From NCBI GenBank assembly GCA_935421135.1, contig OW285194.1:15523376-15587375 (forward strand): 64,000 bases of DNA. Direction: 5' to 3'. This document shows positions 1 through 20,800 of this stretch, piece by piece. Within the stretch, counting starts at the first letter, position 1, and the number at the start of each line of letters is the position of its first letter. The position numbers and the translations under genes are program-made. A model generated the notes under the pieces. The model saw nothing but the letters and a program-made list of their open reading frames with translations, was not told where the DNA came from and searched no databases. Origin of the DNA: Bugulina stolonifera. Its lineage: Eukaryota; Bryozoa; Gymnolaemata; Cheilostomatida; Bugulidae.

Positions 1-665
1 CCATGTGTGGCTGACAGAGACTAGTGTATGCAAGTAGCTTAGCACCTTTGGTTGATCCGTGGAGTGCCCCCCCTAACCATACCCAGTTGTCGTTTAACTT
101 TGGTAATTTTTTAACTGATGTGAGAGGTGAACTTTAGATTAGACTGAATGATCACACCCAAGTATTTAGTTTTAATTTCAGTGTTGAGTTGTGCGTCGTT
201 TAGGGTGTAATATGCCGCCGGAGCTTCCGGTTTATGATTGAAGGTCATAATCGAGCATCTGGCAGTGTTGAACAACATGCACCAGGTGTCAGCCCATTCT
301 GCTAAGGAAGTTATATTCATCTGAAATCTAGAATGGTCCGCGTCAGTGTTGACAGTCTGGCAAATGAGAGTGTCATCAGCGAATAAGCTGACATTACAAT
401 CTATATACTCAGGTAGATCATTTATATAGATGAGAAATAGTGTTGGGCCCAACGCAGAGCCCTGTGGAACTCCTGAAGTAACTGGTAGTCCTGTCGATTT
501 CTCTCTTGCTACTATCACTGTTTGCCTCCGGTCACGCAAGAAGTCATGAATCTAAAGCAATATTTTGTTGCTAATATTTAGTACACGGGCTAACTTAGAC
601 ATAAACAGTTGATGGGGAACTTTATCAAAAGCTTTAGCAAAATGCTTAGTTTTGATTATTGCAGA
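1..665 (-). pseudogene. Degenerate non-LTR retrotransposon reverse transcriptase, 3' part
   Basis: Read on the minus strand, this is the palm and start of the thumb of a non-LTR (LINE-type) reverse transcriptase. The order is KAFDKVPH near 640, then GVPQGSALGP and the metal-binding FADD box inside the open stretch 111-539, then a KYLGV-type segment. Translation continues past a TAA at 111-113 with recognisable thumb-like sequence (KVKRQLGMV) to base 1. An in-frame TAG lies between KAFDKVPH and the open stretch, and more stops interrupt the segment below 110. It is therefore a dead, 5'- and 3'-incomplete copy cut by the window edge. The clade (CR1/L2/Rex-like) is an inference from motif spacing. 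Confidence 0.85.
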
Positions 666-732
666 AAGTACCTGCCTCGCAGTCAGTCATCAAGTTGACC
701 AGTTGACCAGCTGTATAATGCTAATGACCATA

Positions 733-870
733 CAGGCTTGCCAAGTTCAACTGATGGAAATCAGGGAGATTCAGTAGTTGGGTGGGGGGTGTTCATTCTG
801 GGTGGAGTACCAGAATTTGAGTTGAAAAACAGGGAGTCTCCTGCGGAATCAGGGAGACTTGGTAAGTCTG
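733..870. mobile_element. hAT-type MITE, copy 1 (138 bp)
   Basis: The element begins CAGGCTTGCC and ends TAAGTCTG, with near-matching 8-bp flanks TGACCATA (725-732) and TGACCAGA (871-878). The interior carries two CAGGGAG-type stretches and a GGGTGGGG stretch. It matches the element at 53734-53874 in opposite orientation over most of its length. It has no coding capacity. The 8-bp duplication and CAGG termini fit the hAT superfamily. The right end is diverged from the second copy. Confidence 0.7.
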
Positions 871-1833
871 TGACCAGACAAGAGAGACATTGTCAAAAAC
901 ATCTTTGACATTGTACACGTGTAATATTTTTGAGTATGTTTACATACGAGGGCCGATAGGCCGCTAGTATGGGAAGGGCTTGGAAGGTGGTGAAGGCCGA
1001 CCAAGTAACCTTCTGCTCATTACATAAACAGTGAACAGTTATTATGTGTGCTCTTATTGCTATGTATCAGATGTAGGCCGATGCCGAGACTCATTAAAGA
1101 GCTCAGGACCGACGTAGGTCTTGTAGACTTTATACTCCAGAGGAGTGCAATGAAAGATCTGGTATTCTAAGATCTTAAGCCCGACGCTAGATTCATGTAG
1201 AATCCGGGATCGACCTAAGTCGTAGAAGTGGTGTAGAGATATGCTTAAACAAGGATGGGGGATGAACTCGAGCCGTATGGATCTATGGATCCGCTGGTAG
1301 AGTTACCCGCCTACAAGAGAATGCCTCTATAGGTTTGAGTTAGGAGATGTTGCTTTATTAGAGCGCAATCAACAACTGATTTGATACAGAAAATGTACTG
1401 CCTTTTATACTATATCTATTTCCGGCCAAAGGAGGCCTATAAGGTATCGGCCAGCCGATAAGGTATCAGGTCCAGAACTGATGCAACAACATGGATGGTT
1501 CCGCCCGACGTCGGCCATAAAAAGGGTCGACCTTGGCACAAAAAGTGCTTACAATAATGTAAAACACAAAGTGTATGAATATGAGCCTTTTCTGAAGCAT
1601 CGGCCCCAAGTGATACTTATAATATATGGCAAAAGACTCTATTTAATATAATCAGACAAGAGAAGGTAATTGCTAACAGTATATGAAAAAAAAACCAAGT
1701 TGTAATACAGTTGTAATTCCAATAGTCTAATTGACTGGTAATAATAGTAAGGCACACAATATAAGTTGATTGGATATAAGTGGTATAACACGCATGAGTA
1801 TAATTGCATAAGGTAAGACATCATGCATGAATG
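871..1833. other. Intergenic stretch, unclassified
   Basis: No open frame or splice-consistent exon was seen. The part from about 950 to 1560 is less AT-rich than its surroundings. It reuses short words such as GGCCGATA, CCGATAAGGTATC and GACGTAGG. It may be a decayed repeat (an LTR remnant is possible), but I found no termini or target duplication. Confidence 0.4.
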
Positions 1834-2143
1834 AATATGGATAACATGGATAGCATGGATAGCATGGATAACATGGATAACATGGATAACATGGATAACA
1901 TGGATAACATGCATAACATGGATAACATGGATAACATGGATAACATGGATAACATGGATAACATGGATAACATGGATAACATGGATAACATGGATAACAT
2001 GGATAACATGGATAACATGGATAACATGGATAACATGGATAACATGGATAACATGGATAACATGGATAACATGGATAACATGGATAACATGGATAACATG
2101 GATAACATGGATAACATGGATAACATGGATAATATGGATAATA
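1834..2143. repeat. 9-bp tandem repeat (AACATGGAT)n
   Basis: About 34 copies of a 9-bp unit, mostly perfect, with a few AGCATGGAT and one AACATGCAT variant near the left end. The period is a multiple of three and the unit has no stop in several frames. It therefore produces long spurious open frames (Met-Asp-Asn repeats on the plus strand, His-Val-Ile on the minus). It ends about 210 bp upstream of the phosphatase start codon. Confidence 0.95.
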
Positions 2144-2356
2144 ATGTCAGTGTTAATGTCAATATACAAGCAGAGTAAGAACTCAGTTCGTGTCCAGGCA
2201 GGCTGTTTCACCACACACGGTATTTTTCTGCGCTATCTGTAAATCGTCAGGAGTTGTTCTCTCATACATTGGTTGCTATCGGAACAGTTTTCGCTTCCTG
2301 TACAATGTTGAAGGTCAAGGCAATATACATAAATCTGACGTCATTTCATAGTGAAG

Positions 2357-10434
<8,078 letters not shown>

Positions 10435-10436
<2 letters not shown>

Positions 10437-10440
10437 TAAA
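10435..10440 (+). terminator. Polyadenylation signal AATAAA overlapping the PP1 stop
   Basis: AATAAA begins on the second base of the TAA stop codon (10434-10436). The long inverted-repeat element starts only about 10 bases downstream, so the native 3' UTR is either extremely short or lies in or beyond the element. Confidence 0.45.
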
Positions 10441-10449
10441 TAACCTAAG

Positions 10450-11569
10450 AAAAATTACGAACTGACAATCTGCATTTGAGCAGGTATGCAGTATATACAG
10501 AGGTGTGCGAAATAGTTGGGACACTCTAATGCAGTAGCCAAGTTTCGAATACACTCTTAGTTTTGCCATTATACCGGTTGTTGTCCATCAAAAGATATAA
10601 ATATATATATCATTTGAATCCTCTCACTCTAGAGAACCCATTTATGTTTGTTTCAATTGCCTTATCAGACCTTCAGTGAAGTTACAATGCATTATACACT
10701 TTGAGTCAAGTTCTGTATGCGCGACCAAAAGTCGCCCCCTACGGGATTAATTTATGTCTTAGACTAGTTTCTCTGCTAGGAATGGACTTCAAAAAAGTCT
10801 TAGACTTCACTCAGAGCATAAGGTATTCAAATTTTGCATGAATCTTTGTCTACTTATCTGCAAAATTAGCACAAGTTTGTTGTAAGCAGTTAGTAAAATC
10901 ACTGTTTCACGTAACAGCCACGCTACAAGACAGGGAGTTTCTATTCCAGCTCTAAGATCTTTCACAGTACCACTTTCCTTCCACCTTTTGATGAAGTTAT
11001 ACAAAGTAGAATTTAGAATGCACTATTTAATAAAATTTTCTCCGATTGTCATCAATATGCAAGAGTAGAGTGGTCAACTTCTTGTCCTGAAGTGTGGCCA
11101 TTTCATGAAATAGGGGTTCTGTTAACTGCAGATTACAACCAATTTATAAAAATACTACAGGTAAATGAGTGAAAAACTGTGCAATGATCGAAGACCTTAT
11201 GCTCGGAGTGAAGTCTGAAAATCTTTTGAAGCCCATTGCTAGCAGACAAATCTGTCTAAGACATTAAATCAATCCCTTAGAGGGCGACTTTTGGTCATGT
11301 ATGCAGAACTTGACTCAAAATGTATAATGCGTTTTAACTTTACTGGAGGTGTGATAACACAATTGGAATAAATATAAATGGGTTCCTTAGGGTGAGAGGA
11401 TTCAAACGATATATATATTTTCACTTTTTGATGGACAACAACTGATATAATGGCAGAACTAAGAGTGTATTCGAAACTTGGCTACTGCATTAGAGTGTCC
11501 CAACTATTTCGCACACCTCTGTATATACTGCATACCTGCTCAAATGCAGATTGTCAGTTCGTAATTTTT
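10450..11569. mobile_element. Degenerate Tc1/mariner-like element with about 330-bp inverted arms
   Basis: The core element runs from 10498 to 11521. It starts CAGAGGTGTGCGAAAT, ends with the inverse, and is flanked by TA. The arms 10498-about 10830 and about 11195-11521 are inverted copies with scattered mismatches. The inverted symmetry continues outside the TA for about 48 more bases on each side (10450-10497 and 11522-11569). The unpaired centre has a minus-strand open stretch (10807-11004) with LYNFIKRWKESGTVKD-like sequence, which resembles the helix-turn-helix of Tc1 transposases, and MATLQDKK upstream of it. Stops and shifts rule out activity. It lies just after the PP1 coding end. 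Confidence 0.8.
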
Positions 11570-11571
11570 GT

Positions 11572-11872
11572 GTGGTATAGTCACTAGTGTACATGTAGGT
11601 AGATATTATTATATCACTCTATTAGTGGTATAGTCACTAGTGTACATGTAGGTAGGTATTATTACATCACTCTATAAGTGGTATAGTCACTAGTGTACAT
11701 GTAGGCATATATTATTATATCACTATTAGTGGTATAGTCACTAGTGTACATGTAGGTAGATATTATTATATCACTTTATTAGTGGTATAGTCACTAGTGT
11801 ACATGTAGGTATATATTATTATATCACTATTAGTGGTATAGTCACTAGTGTACATGTAGGTAGATATTATTA
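11572..11872. repeat. About 52-bp tandem repeat, six copies
   Basis: The unit contains TAGTGGTATAGTCACTAGTG, then TACATGTAGG and an AT-rich tail ending TATCACT. Copies differ by a few bases. Confidence 0.9.
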
Positions 11873-12020
11873 TACACACTATATTATACACATTATATTA
11901 TACACATTATATTATACACATTATATTATACACATTATATTATACACATTATATTATACACATTATATTATACACATTATATTATACACATTATATTATA
12001 CACATTATATTATACACACT
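11871..12020. repeat. 14-bp AT-rich tandem repeat
   Basis: About ten copies of CATTATATTATACA, directly abutting the preceding 52-bp array. Confidence 0.9.
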
Positions 12021-12206
12021 ACCTGATTATTATGTCAAAATGAATGATGATGAGGACGTAAGGTTGTTTGTCATGGTGGTGACACATACAGTGTATTATT
12101 ACTTGTGTTGTATCAGATACTGTGATTCCACCATTCATTTAATGATTAATTGATACACTGTAGTTCATTCTAAACTGATTTACCATTTGCTTACTAGATG
12201 TTGTTG

Positions 12207-12425
12207 GTATTCACTAGTACTACTACTAGCCTGTGTTCACTAGTACTACTACTAGCCTGTGTTCACTAGTACTGCTACTAGCCTGTGTTCACTAGTACTA
12301 CTACTAGCCTGTGTTCACTAGTACTACTACTAGCCTGTGTTCACTAGTACTACTACTAGCCTGTGTTCACTAGTACTACTACTAGCCTGTGTTCACTAGT
12401 ACTGCTACTAGCCTGTGTTCATTAG
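12207..12425. repeat. 26-bp tandem repeat
   Basis: Eight copies of a unit starting GTTCACTAGTACTACTACTA and ending GCCTGT, with an occasional CTGCTACTA variant. Confidence 0.9.
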
Positions 12426-12440
12426 TGTATATTTTTGCAG

Positions 12441-12660
12441 GGAACACAACTATGTCTCCTCTATGTCCAACACCAGATAGGAGCCAATGAACTGCTTCTC
12501 AACTTATATCTCTCCACCATCAACCACCAGCTGCTGCTCCTCTCATCTTACTCACTCTGATTATTTTAAAAAATATTTTATCTTCAACTCACTCATATAA
12601 TTATTAATTTTATTTATATTTATGTTACTTCAAGCTCATTACCAATAAACTATATTAATC
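12441..12660 (+). other. Possible 3'-terminal exon (alternative PP1 end or unassigned)
   Basis: A good acceptor (TATTTTTGCAG, ending 12440) is followed by a relatively C-rich stretch open for 39 codons in phase 0, with AATAAA at 12644-12649. Phase 0 would fit a splice from PP1 exon 7, giving a different C-terminus. The peptide resembles no PP1 tail I know, so this could equally be chance or an untranslated exon. Transcript reads are needed to decide. Confidence 0.25.
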
Positions 12661-13095
12661 CTGCAGTACCTTGTTATGCTTAGTCAGATGTGTGTGTACG
12701 CCTTTGTCTCTACAGACTAAAATATAATCCACTTAGACCCGATTATACTATATGCTGAAATTCCTATCAGCTTTCAACATATGATACACATGTACAACAT
12801 TGTTCTTGTACCACTTTTGAGTTTATGCTGCAATGACATGACTAGTAGTATCAGTACATAAGGTGCAGATTTGCAACAGAGTTGAGAGTTGCGGTTATAA
12901 ACCCTACTGGGGACACACTTTTAGCTCAAGAACAAGTAACCTCTTGCGACAAGAAGGTGATGCGAACATGTCCACTTGATGAAAACGGTTGCACGCACCA
13001 CTCAGTTACTTTGAAACGAAAGTTGCATTCTCCTGAACTATTGAGCGCGAGGTCAGCAATTGCTAGCCCTTGACGGTTGATATCGTAGATAACCC
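12661..13095. other. Intergenic stretch
   Basis: No gene recognised. A short open stretch on each strand near 12882-13120 has no family features and no splice context. Confidence 0.4.
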
Positions 13096-13098
13096 TAA

Positions 13099-13886
13099 AG
13101 GGTATGCTACACGGACGCAAAATTTATGCGAATCGCATAAATTTTGCGTTTTGCGATTACTGATGTTGAACTTTTGCGAAATCGCATGTTTATTGCATGT
13201 TATAAATTTTTAACGTTACAAAATGCGAATCGAGTGTTGATTGGCTACAGCTAACTTAGGATGCCTTGACAAGGTGCTAGCAGTTGAGTTTAGCTTTTAG
13301 GATAATAAAATAAAACCACTGAATAAATTAAAATTAATTTAATTTAAATTGTGCTATATTCTACTGACCCCAAAATGGACGAAAGCTGTATAGCTATGTT
13401 GTTTAAATTAATCCAACAAAAGACCAGCACTGTGGGAGAAGTTCAATCCTTATTATAAATTATATCAACAGTCAAGCTATCGTGTGCATCCTAAATAATA
13501 AATTAGTTCAAGTCAAGCCTCTCAGGTGCTCGTTACGTATAGGAAACATTTAGTTGAACTTAGTTTTCACCGAGCAGAAAGATTTCAACCTGCGTGTTCC
13601 GATATATTGCTAAAATAGTGGAGGTTTTAATTTAAGCTACAATATGGAGGGGCTAATCCTAAAGAGATTGAATGTAAATGTATCACAACCCCCAATTATC
13701 ATTTTGTAGGCTCACAGGCTACATTAATTTCTTAGATTTATCTACTCTTGCCTTCAGTTGAATTAATGAGTAGACAACTTCTTTTGTTTACAATAAAAAC
13801 GCAACTTCTGTGTAGCACCTAACAACGTTTTCCGTTTTTTAAACTGGCGATATTCGCAGAAGTTGTGCGTCCATGTAGCATACCCT
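13099..13886. mobile_element. PIF/Harbinger-type MITE (788 bp)
   Basis: Terminal inverted repeats AGGGTATGCTACA(C/T)GGACGC lie at both ends, flanked by the 3-bp direct repeat TAA (13096-13098 and 13887-13889). A 3-bp TAA/TTA duplication is characteristic of PIF/Harbinger elements. The interior has nested short inverted words near the left end (AAATTTATGCG and its inverse) and no transposase frame, so it is a non-autonomous copy. Confidence 0.75.
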
Positions 13887-13889
13887 TAA

Positions 13890-16800
13890 CACTGCTTCCG
13901 AGTACAGAACCTTGGGCAAATTCCAACCTTGACCCGACACCATGAGCAAGGTAAAATTTCGTGGATAAGAAGTTTTTGCCAGAAAAACCCCGAAAATTAG
14001 TAATATTAGTTATTGGTATTAAATTATTAGTAAATTGATAATATTAATATATAGAACAAATCAGAATACTGCTGATAATAATACTTTTAGTATATTACAT
14101 GTATATGCAGACTGCAGTGAAAGAACTGGAATTGTCTTGTGCATGATCTGATGGAACTGAAGATTTGATTGATGTAATTGTATGTTATGTTTCTTCTCCT
14201 ATGAATGAATGATTGTAATGATAATGGGTAATCTAAGGGTAAATAATTATAATATAAAATAGATAATATAATTTTAAATTTAATATGTTTTCCAGACTAA
14301 TTTTTATCTTATTTTAATTTTAAATTGAATTAAGTTTTATTTAATTTTAATTTCAAATTAATTAAATTTGTTTAATCAATTGTAATGTTAGGATAAAATT
14401 GATGATTATGATTATGCATCATCATTATAATAATAACTATAATTAAATTTTTAATTTGATTTTATGACCTATAATTGTTATTCAAGTTGAAGTTGATTGT
14501 ATTTTGAACAATATTTTAATTCTATCTATCTATTATAATTGTAATATCATTGCATCGTCATAGCACAATTGTAATGTACACTGTTCTATATTGCACAATC
14601 AATATGTATAGCACAAATAGTCATAGTGATAGTCATATTGACAAATAAATATTCCAAGGTGAAGGCCAAAGTAGTCCCACTGCACAGAGAACTGTAACGC
14701 GAGCCCTTTAGAGGAGCAATTATGGGTGTAAGATTGAAAGAGATCAATGACCCTGAAGATATGTAAAAACCAGCGGTGAAAGAGCTGCTCAGAGAAAAAA
14801 TACATCCCAACCAAAGCAATCTCAAAAGACCACAGATTGCTCTGGCAATTTGCTAATATCACTACCGTGTAATATTTGTTACAGACATTCAGTTGGTGAT
14901 ACAAGTTCCTACTATCATTTGACTCTCTTGGAAATCTTTAAACTCAGGTAGTACTAACTCTGTGTATTATACTAGTCTTTGTCCTCTTTGGCCACCCGAT
15001 AGCCAGTGTAGATACAAATACTAGCAGTAGTATTTGGCTATTATTATAAAGGTCTCCTTCTACAAAACTAGACCTCTGTTTTGGTGGATTCACTACGAAT
15101 CCTTGCTAAACCTTAACCACAAAGCCTCAGATGCATGTTGTTCTACATTTGAATCATTTTGTAGTTTTTATGATGAAATTTTACATTTAGTTTAATATTT
15201 CACAGGAAGAACTACATTGGTGATACTCATACATAAAGAATAGCCAATCAAGTTATATAATATATTCATAGCTGGAACTCTTTGCCAGGTAATGCTATAT
15301 ACATGTACATACTATTATATAGACTGTCACTTGAGTACCAGTGTTATTGTGAAGCTACATGTATCTTGTTGCACTACAGCTATAGGTTCTTTGTTGTACA
15401 TGGTAGGTGTGAATAGGGAAGAGGACAGGCGCAAGGGTAGTCAAGGTGCTAAGGTTTCCTCAGTCAAGTATGTATGCAGTACACCAAGTCTAACATCTGT
15501 ATAATATTACATGGCTTAATATCCTACTCCACTACAAAAAATTATGTGTTATAATAATATCTCTTCAGTCTGTGCAGGAGTTGTTCTCTCTCAGCAGTAC
15601 TGGGTAGGATTAGCTCTCTACTAGACATGATTTCTTTTGAAGCCTTAGACCAATGTTTCAGTTTAGAACATTGTTTTGGAGAAAGATACTTGTGTTGAAC
15701 CTCAACTAAGAAAGGGGGCAGCTGCAATTTTGCATGATTTTAATATGGCCAGAGTTCTTCAGGAAAGTTTCAGATGGAGAAGTTGTCTTCTCCATTGTAT
15801 ATGAACTAACCCAATTGCCCCAACCACAAACAAAGACCTAAAGTAAAGCTACATGATATTATGTAATAATATTGCACCTAACCATGAGAATAGTTTGTAA
15901 TCTACCAAAACTGATGCTCCATCCTCTCTGATTGTACAATTTCTTTGTGTTTGTGAAGGAGATCAAGATTTACACTACTAAGCAATAAACAATGATTTAT
16001 CTGCACTCTGTGTGTGTTGATTATACCTGTAGGCCTATGTACATATTCCAGCATATAATTATTATTATACTATTTATGCTTTGTGTGTATTCTTTTATAT
16101 TCTCTGTATTTAACAGTTTGACACGATAGATTCCACTTGGTGCTGCATCTTTTTTACTCAAGGACTCGACCAACTCCTCTATCAGGTATTATATGCAATA
16201 CATGAACTATTTATAAGCTATTGTTTTATAATTGTGTTGTCTTCTCCACTTTCCTACATATACAGCAATAGAGCAGCATAGTATGAGGTAGACTGAGATA
16301 CTTGACCAAATTCCAGTTAGTGGGCACTAAGCTGTCAATTATAACATACCCTCAAGATAAAGAGAAAGGGCCACAACTCTAAACTTCCTAACATCTTGCT
16401 TGGTTGATGTGTTATGGTGTAACTTATAGCTAATGCTAAATCTTCCTCTACTTTATATGTGTTATTGTGTGTGTGTAATCTCATGTATCTGGGGCTATAT
16501 TTTAGATCCAACTAGATGCATATGTGAAGCTGACTCTGCTGACCTGTGAAGGTATACACCATTATAATAATATAGTTACATTTATGTGTGTGTATAAATA
16601 ATCATTTTGCTACATCAAAGAGTATACTACTCAAGAGTCAATATAACTTATTTACCCTCAATTGTCCCTCCCCCCATCTTTGTTATGACGTAATGTATTA
16701 TATAGCCTGTGGGAGTCATGTAAAGGGTATGAATAGGTGAATACTGCAGTCAGTCTTCATCTCACTAATCAGCTAAGGCTAAGACTGGTGTAATATACAA

Positions 16801-17855
16801 TTACATTAATCAATCTTATTGACACCTGTGTTTGGTTGAACCATATAATATTAGGGGCCTATTGGGCAGGTACATTGAACTGATAGAAGGTAGCAGAGTG
16901 GTTATGGTGATTCTACCAAATTACCATGTATTATGTAACATGTAGACTTTGGTGCTTGACCAAATTCCACCTAGTTTGATGCACAGGCACTAAGCTATCA
17001 ATTACAATGTCCCCTGGAGGTAAAGGGCAATCACACGATGGTTCCTACAATTTTGCTTGGTTAATATGTTATTGTGTAACCTATAGCTAATACTAAATCC
17101 TCATTAGTCACTGGTCTCATGCTAAAACTGTGAATACTAAAGCCCTAGACCAGTTCATAGGAATGACCCATAGCAAAATATAGCAATAAGATTTTATCTG
17201 AGGCTTCATCTTCCCGGGTGTGATCCATTAACGCCATCAAAAGTTTTGAAAATAACAATTACTTTGAAACTGTAATGTAGTGGACACGCTGTCGCATCTC
17301 AAGTGTCAAATGCTAACATGCAATACTAAGATTTTCAACATCTAATACCAATAACCAGTATTGGGAATTTTCAATGATCATTATCAAATATCTGGTTTGC
17401 AGTATTCAATGATGCCATAAACTAATAGTTTTACATGGAAAATGTATAAACTAAAAATTTTATTAAAACGAAGAATGTTTTCCGAAATAAAATGTTATCG
17501 GACATTAATTAGTTATATCAAAGACTGAAATTTCCAATACCCAATGCCATTATTCATTACTGAAATTCCCAATGTTTAATATTCAATATTGAATATTCAT
17601 TACTGTAATCTCAGACACCATTGTCCTGCACTAATATTTTCGGTGCCCAATAGTGAACCCAATACTGAAATTTCAAAATTTGATACTAAATATGTTCAAC
17701 AGCATTGTATTGAATATTGGCGTCCAATAGTATTGAACAGGTAGTATTTAGCTTCAAACCAGGTGTAAGAAAATACCTAGCAACAAATTTCTGCAGGCCT
17801 CACATCTAGAGCATCATACTCAAGTAAGGCTACTACTTGTAGGAGTTTGAGGTTG
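13890..17855. other. Long intergenic region upstream of the zinc-finger gene
   Basis: The region is mostly AT-rich, especially 14000-14560. No exon is convincing. One short candidate is 15400-15465 (open, MVGVNREEDRRKG, followed by a GTATGT donor), but nothing downstream joins to it in frame. From 17340 to 17760 the DNA repeats words such as AATATTGAATATT and CCAATA without a clean period. The region probably contains the promoter and untranslated exons of the zinc-finger gene. An acceptor-like TTTCTGCAG at 17788-17796 precedes its open frame. Confidence 0.4.
16290..17106. repeat. Diverged direct repeat, two copies of about 165 bp
   Basis: About 16293-16450 and about 16952-17106 share the order CTTGACCAAATTCCA, GGCACTAAGCT, CAATTA, then CTTGCTTGGTT or TTTGCTTGGTT, and TATAGCTAAT, with many substitutions between. 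They are either two copies of a dispersed element or an old local duplication. No termini were identified. Confidence 0.6.
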
Positions 17856-20800
17856 ATGGAGATTGAAAAAGTTGAAGATGAGTTTGGAAGAGTTGAAGAA
17901 GTCCGGTCTGGTGAGGATGGCACACTCACAGCAGTGCATACATCTGGTGATCAGATAGGAGGTGTCATCTTGGCTCCCACAGTAGGAAATGTCTCTTCAG
18001 ATAAGCAGCTAGTGGCTGGCGTGGATGATGCAGACGGGGATAAACTATCGGTGCATCCTAAGCTTGAAAATGATGTTGACTTGGCTTCAAACTTAGCAGG
18101 CAAAGAAGTTGTTCACTCGCAGGGCGAAGCAACGGATATTAACTTGGCTAAACATTTTTCATGCCACAACACACCAACAGAAATTATTTCGGAGTCAGAG
18201 GACTCGGCCAGTACGTGCTCTGAGAGTGCCAGTGAAAGCAACACTCATTTAGCAAACCAAGCTTATCAGTTGTGTTCCAGACCGTTTGTAATGTTAGAGA
18301 CAATTTCACCTTGGAAACTCGGTCAGTTGCTGGATTGTTTAGATAGGGATGAGGCACCCACTACAAATGAAGTAGAAGTAAAGTTTGAACTAGTGAATAC
18401 AGGTGGCAACAAAGTTATTGAGCCCGAGCTTGAGCAGAAAATATTTGAGACAAACCCTGGTCAGTGTAAAGCTGCTTTCCCCTGCTACCTGTGTACGCAA
18501 AAGTTTGTTAATGTCGCACAAGTGTTAAGCCATGGACTAGATGCGCACAAGCAGCAACTCGCCGAAGAGAAGATTATGGATTTGGCAACAGGCTGCCCAA
18601 ACTGTGGTTTGAAATATCACCATGGTGATACACTTCAAAAGCATATACAGCTCTGCCAGGCAAAACGCCAGTCAGAAAAGAGATTGCATGCTAACTCACG
18701 ACAGGGAAATAGTAATCAAACGTTGTCCACTGCAGCAAAAACCTTGTGGAAAACAAGACGGCAACGTCTCATAAAAAGCAAAAGACCTACTTGTTGGTTA
18801 TGCGGAAAAAAGTTTCGTACCTGGAAACTTATGTACTGGCATAAGAAAAATGTTCATTGTGATTCAAATGAATCTATTGAATTACCTAAGACAACACCTA
18901 TGAAGGAAGATGAAGACTTCACCATACACACGTGCCACAAGTGTAACAAAACTTTTTCTAGCGAACATGATCTGACTTCCCATCATAGTGAATGTTCTGA
19001 TGGATTATGTTATCCCTGTACAGAATGCCCTCGGGAATTTGCTCAACTGACTGGGCTGAGAAAGCACCTGACCTGCATTCACAATATTTATGGATCTGAC
19101 CAGGTACTCACTTCAAAACCGCGAAGCCAGATGAAAGTAGTTGACCCAATTTGCTTTGCATGTGGAATAGGTTTTAAGACTTGGGACAAGGCATATAAGC
19201 ATATGGCCACCTGCAACTACCGTTCCAATGTAGATAAAGACGATACCTCTGCTGCACATGCATGTGATAAGTGTGGCAAGGTTTTCTCTTCCAAAGGGAA
19301 TCTAGTACGACACGTACGGATATCTCATAGCAACAGCCACACTCGGGATCGTAGATCCAAGTTTAGCTCTCGGTTGATAGTTAAAAATGTTTCTGTGGAC
19401 AAACCTTCAAATCGGCTGTGTTACCCCTGTACCAAATGTCCTCGCGATTTTATTGCACCAAGTTATCTGAAAAAGCACCTTTCTTTAATACATAATATTT
19501 CACCATCACACCAAGTGATCGCATCAAAGCCTCGAAATCAAATGAATAACATGACACCTGCCTGCTTCACATGTGGAAAAGTCTTCAAGTATTGGTCACA
19601 TGTGTATAGTCATATGAGATCTGTTCATTCTGACAGCACAAGTCCTCACAGTTCCAAAACCACTACAAAGCTAAAAGATGATGTGAGTGCTGTTGTACAT
19701 GCATGTGGTACGTGCGGCAAGGTTTTCTCATCCAAAGGGAATCGAATGCGCCATGAACAAATATCTCATAGCAAAAGTAAAGCTGTAAAAAGTCGATTCA
19801 AGCCCTGTGAACGCAATCCTCAGCGGTCGAGTTCAAATTTACTGGATGCTACAAGTAGGTTGTCTGGAATGTGTTATCCCTGCCCTGAATGTCCTCGTGA
19901 ATTCTCCAAAATTTTTTCACTGAAAAAACATCTTACCTCTATACATAAAATACCGAAACATAAGCAGCTGATCAAACCAAAACCCAGAAATCAAATGAAA
20001 ATATTGAAGCCAGTCTGCTTTCAATGTGGAAAGCACTTTGTGGATTGGAAAGGAGTATATAGCCACATGAGAATTTTTCATTCAACTTCCGAGGGTCCAG
20101 ATAAGGGTTCTTCAGCTTCGTGTGTCGATAAAAACAACATTGTTGACACACACTCATGTGGACAGTGTGGTAGAATCTTTACTTCCAAAGGCAATCTAGT
20201 GCGGCATGTACGAATATCTCATAGTCATAATCAAGCTCAGAAAAGAAGATACAAGCTTTCTAGCAAGAACGCCGGGCAACGGTTTCATGCATTATGTTAT
20301 CAATGTACTGAGTGTCCTCGAGAATTTACAAAGATTTCTAATCTAAGGAGTCATCTTACTTCCACACATAAAATACCAAAGCCCAAGCAGGTGATCAAGT
20401 CAAAGCCCCTAAATCAAATGAAAGCATTGAAGCCAGTCTGCTTTATGTGTGGAAAGCAATTCGTTTCATGGAGAGGAGCGACTACCCACATGAGAATTTT
20501 CCATCTGGCCTCCAGGACCTCTAAGAATGATTCTTCGGCATTACTTGTGGATAGAAAGAACATTCCTGAAGGGTATACTTGTGGAGAGTGTGACAAAACC
20601 TTTACTTCTAACGGCAACCTTTTACGTCATATGGGAGCATCACACAGTAAGGGTTTCGCACGTGTAACACTTCGGTTAGATCATCAGATAAAGCAAGCTC
20701 AAGATGCAAATTCTTTGTTGTACTCCTGTTCTATTTGCCAGAAAAGTTGTCGGTGGAAACACGGTATCATAAGGCATCTCAGGCTTGTTCATAAACTGTC

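Noticed and set aside
1639..2214. Long open frames on both strands (His-Val-Ile, Leu-Ser-Met and Met-Asp-Asn repeats)
   Set aside because: They are translations of the 9-bp satellite, open in several frames because the period is divisible by three. There is no splice or start context.
14586..14904. Minus-strand open frames
   Set aside because: Composition is that of AT-rich noncoding DNA; no domain, splice site or homology signal.
17847..17855. Earlier start of the zinc-finger frame at TTG 17847
   Set aside because: Nuclear genes use ATG; the first in-frame ATG is 17856.
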